From Colias croceus (Eukaryota > Arthropoda > Insecta > Lepidoptera > Pieridae): a stretch of DNA of 64,000 bases. The stretch covers positions 8,734,001 to 8,798,000 of the forward strand of contig NC_059555.1 in NCBI RefSeq assembly GCF_905220415.1, in the 5' to 3' direction. The notes below the pieces were generated by a model. It was not told the DNA's origin. It saw only the letters and a program-made list of their open reading frames with translations, and did not search any database. Both the position numbers and the translations under genes were made by a program. Below, in pieces: positions 59,801 through 64,000 of this stretch (within the stretch, counting starts at the first letter, position 1; every line of letters begins with the position of its first letter).

Positions 59801-62800
59801 CCTGTAATATATTAAATATATGCACCATTTATTAGCAAAATAATATTCCAAAAGACTTTAAAACTCCATGTCTCAAAAAATAACAAAAAATTTAGTTCAA
59901 ACTTAACATATAATAAAAAAAACATACCTCAACGGCCGGAACATAACAACAATAAACAACTTCGGCGCAATCGTAAGCAACACGGCTCCCATCAAAGCTA
60001 GTAATGTCACACTCAAGTCGAACACGTTCCAACCACTCTCCAAGTATACAGATAAACCACTGGCCATAATGCGTAGACCCGCTTCTAGTAAAAACACTGG
60101 AAAATATAAAATTAATTATTAAATATTTTTCAGGACAATTTTCACACACGGCACGATCTGATCCCATACTAAGCTTTCGTTTGTGTGATGAAAACCAAAT
60201 GGCTGATAAACATACATATATATATATAATATTACATAAATATTTATATAGATAAAACGCCCAGGCTTATCAGAAGTTCATCACACAAATATTTGCCCTG
60301 GGTGGGAATCGAACCCACGACCGTTGGCTTAGCGTTGGTGTACCATTTGTGACCGCGCTGTGATACAGTTGGAGCGAGGGGCACATCTGCTAATAATTTA
60401 GTGCTCAATTAGTGCTGCCCGTACAAGCAAACAGATTTTCAAAAAAAAAATTCAGTTTTTTTAGTATACATAACTGTGGACATAACGATACGAGCAATCA
60501 TAGAGCTGAAAGATCACTTTAGAATCGGTAGTGGTGAAATTGATTAGAGTTACTTATTAGTGCTCAATTAATGATACCGGTAAACCCAGAAAAATTACAA
60601 AAAAAAAAATCATTTTTCAACTGCTCGCTAAGAAAAAAATTATGAAAAATCTGTTTGCTTGTACAGGCAGCACTAAATTATTAGCAGATGTGCCCCTCGC
60701 TCCAACTGTATCATAGCGCGGTCACAAATGGTACACTGCTAGCTTAATGAAAAGTTAGCAGTGTTCTCATTTTTAGTCCTCCTATCACAGCACCAAATAT
60801 CTGTTATCAGCACTAAATTAGCACTTAATGAGCACTAAATTTTGAGATATAATACGAGTGATTCTGCTGACTTAACCTTTCTAGCTTAACAGACGTAAAT
60901 TTTACTCTTAAGGCCTCTTTCAAAGTTTCACTTCAAAAACCTATATCTCAATGAATCCTAGCTATCATATAGTTGTATCTATTAGTCATATGTTAGTATT
61001 TTTTCTCATTTATAAGTGCATAAAGAAAAAATAGATAATCCTTAAACATCCCCATGCTTAAAAGTTTCCATACTCACGAGTAAGGAACAGCCAAGTATCC
61101 CACGAAGCGCAGAGTAATCTCGCGCTGTCCTGCAGATCGCCCGCCGCTTCTAGCACGCGTAGTACCATTGATACACCATTGCCAACTATTAACGCATCTG
61201 GGAAAACAATAAATTATTGTAAAATATTGTTTTTGTACATTATTGTAATTGTAGTGCTTAAATTAGTATAGGGATTGACATCAGACGAAGATCAGCAAGA
61301 CGTATGAATTAAGAATTGTTTCAAGAATAAAAAATTTGATGTGGTTTTTCCATTATTGTTAAAATGGGTCGTAAGACTTTTAATTAGAGCCATAACCCAA
61401 CCAAACAAAATAGAAAAGAACCAAATCCTTTCAAATTACATGAATGGGATATTCATATCTTATACTTAATGTATGGAAGCGATGAATGTATAATTATTGG
61501 ATATTTCACGTTTTATTAAAAAAAATATTACTGCAATTTTACTCATTAGGTATACTTTTGTTCTCAGTTATTTTTTTTTATTTCTGAAATAGTTACGAAA
61601 TAATCGCCTGTGGAAACTTAACGATTATAGGTACTCTTAACTTACAAAAAATAGAAGTCCTAACAAGAAAATAACAAAACTTTTTGGTCTACTCACAAAT
61701 CAAGTACTCAAAGTACGGCCATCTTACAACAACATGTGCCAATCTCCCCACCGGCTCGAACACAGAGCGCGAATACCACGGCGCTCTTGCCGCTTGTGCA
61801 GCCCAACGGAGCGCGAAAACTTCGTACACGTTCGCGAATTCGCTGCGGGATAAACCACCCGTGTTCGATGTGTTCAGTTGTTTGAACATCAGGTACACGT
61901 CTAGACCACCTGTGGATACGAAATAATAAGAAAAAATTGTAAAAAATCGTGACTTTTTGTGATTTTTTGTGATTTTTTGGTGATTTTTTTGCGAATTTGT
62001 GTAGCTTGGCTTCAAGTGTAGGTATATAAGCAGTATAGTTATAGATATTTTGAACCAAGGGAACTAAATAAATGACCTATAAGTCTACAAAATTTAGGCG
62101 AATAAATGTCCCATGAAGCAATGTACATACTATAGTGCGGTGCGTAGTGTCTCAGCAGCCCCGCAAAGTGTCTCAGTTTGACCGCATGCGGTGCGCGGCG
62201 GGACACTAACAAGCGAAACGCTCGTCTCGCTGCCCCGCGCCGATGTAACAATAATGCACGGCATTTTTCACGCTCTATGCGTGTGAATGTCTCGTATACT
62301 ACGGCAAGCATCTGTTAGAAAGAAAATAAATATTTCAGGACAATTTTCACACACGGCACGATACTAGCTAGCAACACAAGCATTGATTTATTACTGTTGA
62401 AACGATAGCACTACAAGCGGACTGTTGAAGTTTTGTGTTCCTAGTCACCAAAAAAATTATCATGTTGATCAAAAATTAAATAAGCCAAATAATAAAACCA
62501 TTAATTATAAATTTATAAAGTATTTGAATGCCATAAAACCAAAAATATCAAAATTAAACCATTAACTGTCAAAAAGTTTTAAAAGTTAGAATCTGATATG
62601 ATTTTGCGGTACATTTGAAAAATTCCAGACGAAATATCCCGTAAAATTTCACTTTTTTAATAATTAATTAATAAAATATAACTTACCAAATTCATGAGTA
62701 CATAAAGTACTGTAATAATATATAAAATGAAGAACACGGCGTACCACTTGGACTTCGCGTATGACGGCATCATTACATCTGGAAAACTGAAAAATATTTT

Positions 62801-63761
62801 TTTATGCTTCACTTTCGAGAAGGAAAATATATTTTTATCATATACCTAGGAATTAAGAAACACTGCAAACTTCGTTAAAATGTATTCGAAGTGATTTTTA
62901 AAAACATTTAGGCACTCAAAAAATCTACACATCAACTTATTTTTTTATCTGTAACTAATTTTTTGCTGTCAAAATACAATTAAAGGTAAGCAAAGTATTT
63001 TAATAAAAACAAATATAATATCTTAGAGCTAGCGCGCAAGAGCAACTTTTATCTTCGCAACTATTTTGTCTCTCCCATCAACGCGCAAGCTCTTATTTAA
63101 TCGGAAAACATTAGTCAAATTGCAAAAAAAAATATTAAAAACTTACTTGGCTGTAGTCAAAAGTACGAACATACTGACAAACGAGTCACTTAATGTTTTA
63201 AAATGTCCATTGTCTATATGTTCAGAGAATAGGTAATATCCCAATAAGGAATACGTCGCTACGAAGAACATCAGTAATCCTGAAGAAAAAAGTAAAAAGA
63301 AAGGTTCATATATGTGTTTTTTACAAGCTGTCACTAATTAAGTGTAATAGCAAAGGAAAATAAAGTTGTTCATACACGGATGTCGGATACACTCATAAGA
63401 TCGCGACATATTTTTTATTTGTTAAATTCTTAAAACTCTATTTGTACACCCCTGACTGAGAACGCCCATACACATAAAAAAACTTTGTTGCGTAAAGGAG
63501 TAACACATAAACAACCAACTTTCGCATTTATAATAGAAGATGATTTAAAATTTTCAACTACCCGCAAAACCAAAACTCACCCAACATATCCAAAATGGGC
63601 GGTAGACTCTGTAATATCTGTCTTATAAACCGTCTCACGCCCCCACAGTGCCTTGTGTCCACTAAAAATATGGGGCGAAGCGCCCGCGTCACTCGGAAGT
63701 GGGAGGACTGTCTGCAGAGTACTACTACCGCTTCGAGCACCATTATTAGGAGTGTAATACC
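47850..63761 (-). CDS. TPCN1: Two-pore calcium channel protein 1, 3' thirteen exons (5' end outside window)
   Basis: Exons in transcript order 63761-63581, 63279-63147, 62786-62687, 62311-62131, 61909-61697, 61197-61078, 60096-59928, 59801-59631, 59042-58847, 58464-58359, 55992-55886, 55223-55115, 47962-47850; 1899 nt, 632 residues plus TAG. TPC1 is an endolysosomal cation channel with two six-helix repeats, linked to PI(3,5)P2 and NAADP signalling. Seen: end of repeat I (S4-S6) with pore helix and filter FVLLTTANFPDVMMPSY; the long inter-repeat linker (FTRIEREKCRALLLHRRG); repeat II with S4-like LRLMRLYKLKKRYRDVFG and filter TLFELTVVNNW; and the tail MQVTFIGTRPRTKEVL. In the exon at 62786 the first AG is used, giving NFPD, which keeps the frame. 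The last intron (47963-55114) contains a LINE and a Tc1 element. The family is reported missing in Drosophila. Confidence 0.93.
48042..48187. mobile_element. Inverted-repeat MITE (CTTACCACAAAA ends)
   Basis: Ends TCTTACCACAAAAAAACTTT and AATTGTTTTGTGGTAAGA. A second copy, split by the 1.9-kb element at 56098-58022, proves this is the empty site. Confidence 0.75.
48231..49415 (+). mobile_element. Decayed Tc1/mariner element
   Basis: TA at 48229-48230 and 49416-49417; ends CAGTGCGACATAAAAGAGAT and ATCTCTTTTGTGTCGCACTG. 1185 bp. It keeps only the N-terminal part of a transposase gene; the rest is replaced by unrelated sequence. In the last TPC1 intron, antisense. Confidence 0.8.
48408..49019 (+). 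pseudogene. Transposase helix-turn-helix fragment (Tc1/mariner type), two exons
   Basis: Exon 48408-48540 (MKKVKRSGVRDAIYKVF..., one in-frame TAA, then EKREKYLENVYRRTADYT) joins 48931-49019 (GVSESTVRRIVEQGSKNEGE) by a GT-AG intron. The reading YTGVSESTVRRIVEQG is a typical DNA-binding helix of such transposases. The DDE/D catalytic part is absent. Confidence 0.65.
49650..49830 (-). repeat. Interspersed repeat, family B with triplicated TTACGC unit
   Basis: GAAGTGAAACTTCTTTATCG, then three GTGACATTTTTGCGTTAC-type units, and end GTGTACTCTAGTACACGCAC. It lacks the CACGCGTGATTCGACG middle, so is internally shorter. Confidence 0.75.
50440..51997 (+). pseudogene. LINE ORF1 (coiled coil, then possible SGNH-like region), broken
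   Basis: 50440-51225 gives 261 residues starting MLTRKAVAKDMENKLKATLQ, mostly heptad-like coiled coil (to about residue 110) followed by a basic segment. A frameshift near 51170-51220 moves the frame to that of 51386-51691 (IIVLSDNIGQGFGALL, IVIILYGDSF), which looks like the esterase-type region of CR1/L2 ORF1 proteins. A stop at 51689-51691 and the segment to 51997 follow. The SGNH assignment is tentative. Confidence 0.6.
52054..54860 (+). pseudogene. LINE ORF2 endonuclease-reverse transcriptase (copy 2), one frameshift
   Basis: The frame from about 52036 (first ASKLLE context at 52054) carries endonuclease and RT together up to 54342, with VCGDFNIDLL, TSDHCGQ, GVPQGSILGPFLFL and VLFADDTSLIF. 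One base is missing near 54279 (CAATGGCCGCCC against CAATGGGGGGCCC in copy 1), so the end continues in the frame 54276-54860 (HVAATAAKLSSAAYAVRRIR). The 11 bp missing from copy 1 are intact here. Confidence 0.88.
55301..55489 (+). mobile_element. Helitron (TC...CTAG), complete ends
   Basis: Runs TCTATACTAATATTATAAAG to CCGCGGAGCACAGCTAG, with A before and T after. Same subfamily as 1378-1510. Confidence 0.85.
57205..57365 (-). mobile_element. Helitron fragment inside the 1.9-kb element
   Basis: AAGAAAAACCCGCATAGTTC, TTCATTGTAATCGGTTTAGT, ATCCATCCTCACAAACTTTC. A composite of two family motifs, CTAG end missing. Confidence 0.6.
57540..57715 (-). mobile_element. Helitron fragment inside the 1.9-kb element
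   Basis: ACTAACTTTCCGCCCGCG (CTAG degraded to CTAA), ACGTGGGATTTCCGGGATAA and TTTCATTGTAATCGGTTCCG. Confidence 0.65.
58131..58298 (+). repeat. Interspersed repeat, family B
   Basis: ATGTGTGCGTGTACTAGTGT to CCGATAAAGAAGTTTCACTT, with AATCACGCGTGGTAGGGATA. One GCGCGTAACGG unit only. It lies 60 bp before the TPC1 exon 58359-58464. Confidence 0.8.
58808..58845 (+). mobile_element. Helitron 5' end abutting a TPC1 splice donor
   Basis: TCTATACTAATATTATAAAG then ATGAAAGGTTTGTATGTA: the first about 38 bp of a Helitron, ending at the donor of the TPC1 exon 58847-59042. The donor bases GTACAT (minus strand) fall inside it. Confidence 0.7.
59180..59290. repeat. Interspersed repeat (GCAAAACTCTGCCTACAC)
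   Basis: GCAAAACTCTGCCTACACAT, GGCAGAGTT and ACTTTGAACATTATTACCAC. It has an internal inverted piece and a second copy at 63905-64000. In TPC1 introns. Confidence 0.55.
60180..60337 (-). mobile_element. tRNA-derived SINE
   Basis: On the minus strand GGGTTCGATTCCCACCCAGG is a Pol III B-box-like segment, and GATGAAAACCAAATGGC closes the far end with an (ATAT)n stretch between. Matches the usual layout of lepidopteran SINEs. In a TPC1 intron. Confidence 0.65.
60338..60734. mobile_element. Fold-back element with about 95-bp inverted ends
   Basis: GTGTACCATTTGTGACCGCG, GAGCGAGGGGCACATCTGCT and CAAGCAAACAGATTTTC on the left return in reverse complement at 60640-60734. It sits at the inner edge of the SINE. 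No coding sequence. Confidence 0.75.
63026..63092. mobile_element. Short GAGCTAGCGC MITE with TTA flanks
   Basis: TTA, GAGCTAGCGCGCAAGAGCAA, ACGCGCAAGCTC, TTA (63093-63095). Internally deleted relative to 12030-12190. In a TPC1 intron. Confidence 0.65.
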
Positions 63762-63904
63762 CTGCAAATTTTTATCTATATATGTAAAAACGTGGATTTT
63801 GATATTCAATTTTACATAAACAAGTAATTAGCAAAAGAAAATACATATTTCTATAGATTGGGTTATTTTTCTAAATGAGCATTTAAAATATCATAAAAAT
63901 GTCC

Positions 63905-64000
63905 GATGCAAAACTCTGCCTACACGTTTATGCGACAGAGTTTTCTACTAAGCGATTAAATATAGACTTTGAACATTACTGCCAAGTAATAAGGTTAAAA
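63905..64000. repeat. Interspersed repeat (GCAAAACTCTGCCTACAC), runs to window edge
   Basis: Second copy of the 59180 repeat: GCAAAACTCTGCCTACACGT, GACTTTGAACATTACTGCCA. In the TPC1 intron upstream of the first exon seen. Confidence 0.55.

Noticed and set aside
60280..60320. Candidate tRNA gene (B-box-like GGTTCGATTCC)
   Set aside because: There is no cloverleaf or A box at the right distance; it fits a SINE.
62687..62778. TPC1 acceptor at the nearer AG (exon ending 62778)
   Set aside because: It breaks the frame; using the AG 8 bp earlier (exon end 62786) gives TTANFPDVMM, matching the family, and whole codons overall.

Overview
The window looks like nuclear DNA of an insect, most likely a moth or butterfly (Lepidoptera). 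It is AT-rich, its genes are split by many GT-AG introns, and those introns are full of repeats typical of Lepidoptera: short Helitrons running from TC to CTAG between A and T, non-LTR tails with degenerate GAGTTT repeats, and many small inverted-repeat elements. The genes are conserved animal housekeeping genes. The species cannot be told from the sequence.

Layout. (1) 1-2818, plus strand: 3' part of LRRC47. (2) 6003-8297, plus: a one-exon RAD54 (okra) gene, intact except for one in-frame TAA where the family has a conserved Tyr. (3) 9954-11139: a fold-back Mutator-like element with 9-bp target duplication. (4) 11626-22917 and 23205-34633, minus: two tandem Selenoprotein O (SelO) genes, each with 12 exons and matching intron positions. 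In both, Cys stands where vertebrates have selenocysteine. (5) 34634-35172: divergent promoter region. (6) 35173-38899, plus: BOLA2, with a complete one-exon ALG6 gene (35347-36951) inside its first intron on the same strand. (7) 38953-42612, plus: mevalonate kinase, starting only 53 bp after the BOLA2 stop. (8) 42613-47849: intergenic, with nested inverted-repeat elements. (9) 47850-63761, minus: the 3' 13 exons of two-pore channel 1 (TPC1), continuing past the right edge.

The genes do not form one pathway: DNA repair (RAD54), protein AMPylation (SelO), Fe-S/glutaredoxin partner (BOLA2), N-glycan precursor assembly (ALG6), isoprenoid synthesis (MVK) and endolysosomal cation release (TPC1). 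The most interesting content is structural: the SelO duplication, the gene nested in BOLA2, the BOLA2-MVK spacing, the RAD54 stop, and mobile elements. The elements include a hAT-type element built of about 26 TATCGATA palindromes, two almost identical LINE copies, a 1.9-kb element with a matching empty site nearby, a 366-bp perfect-type hairpin with TTAA flanks, and several elements lying right at splice sites.

All exon boundaries were read by eye from reading frame, splice signals and family similarity. Exon lengths of LRRC47, both SelO genes, BOLA2, MVK and TPC1 add up to whole codons. No homology search was run.
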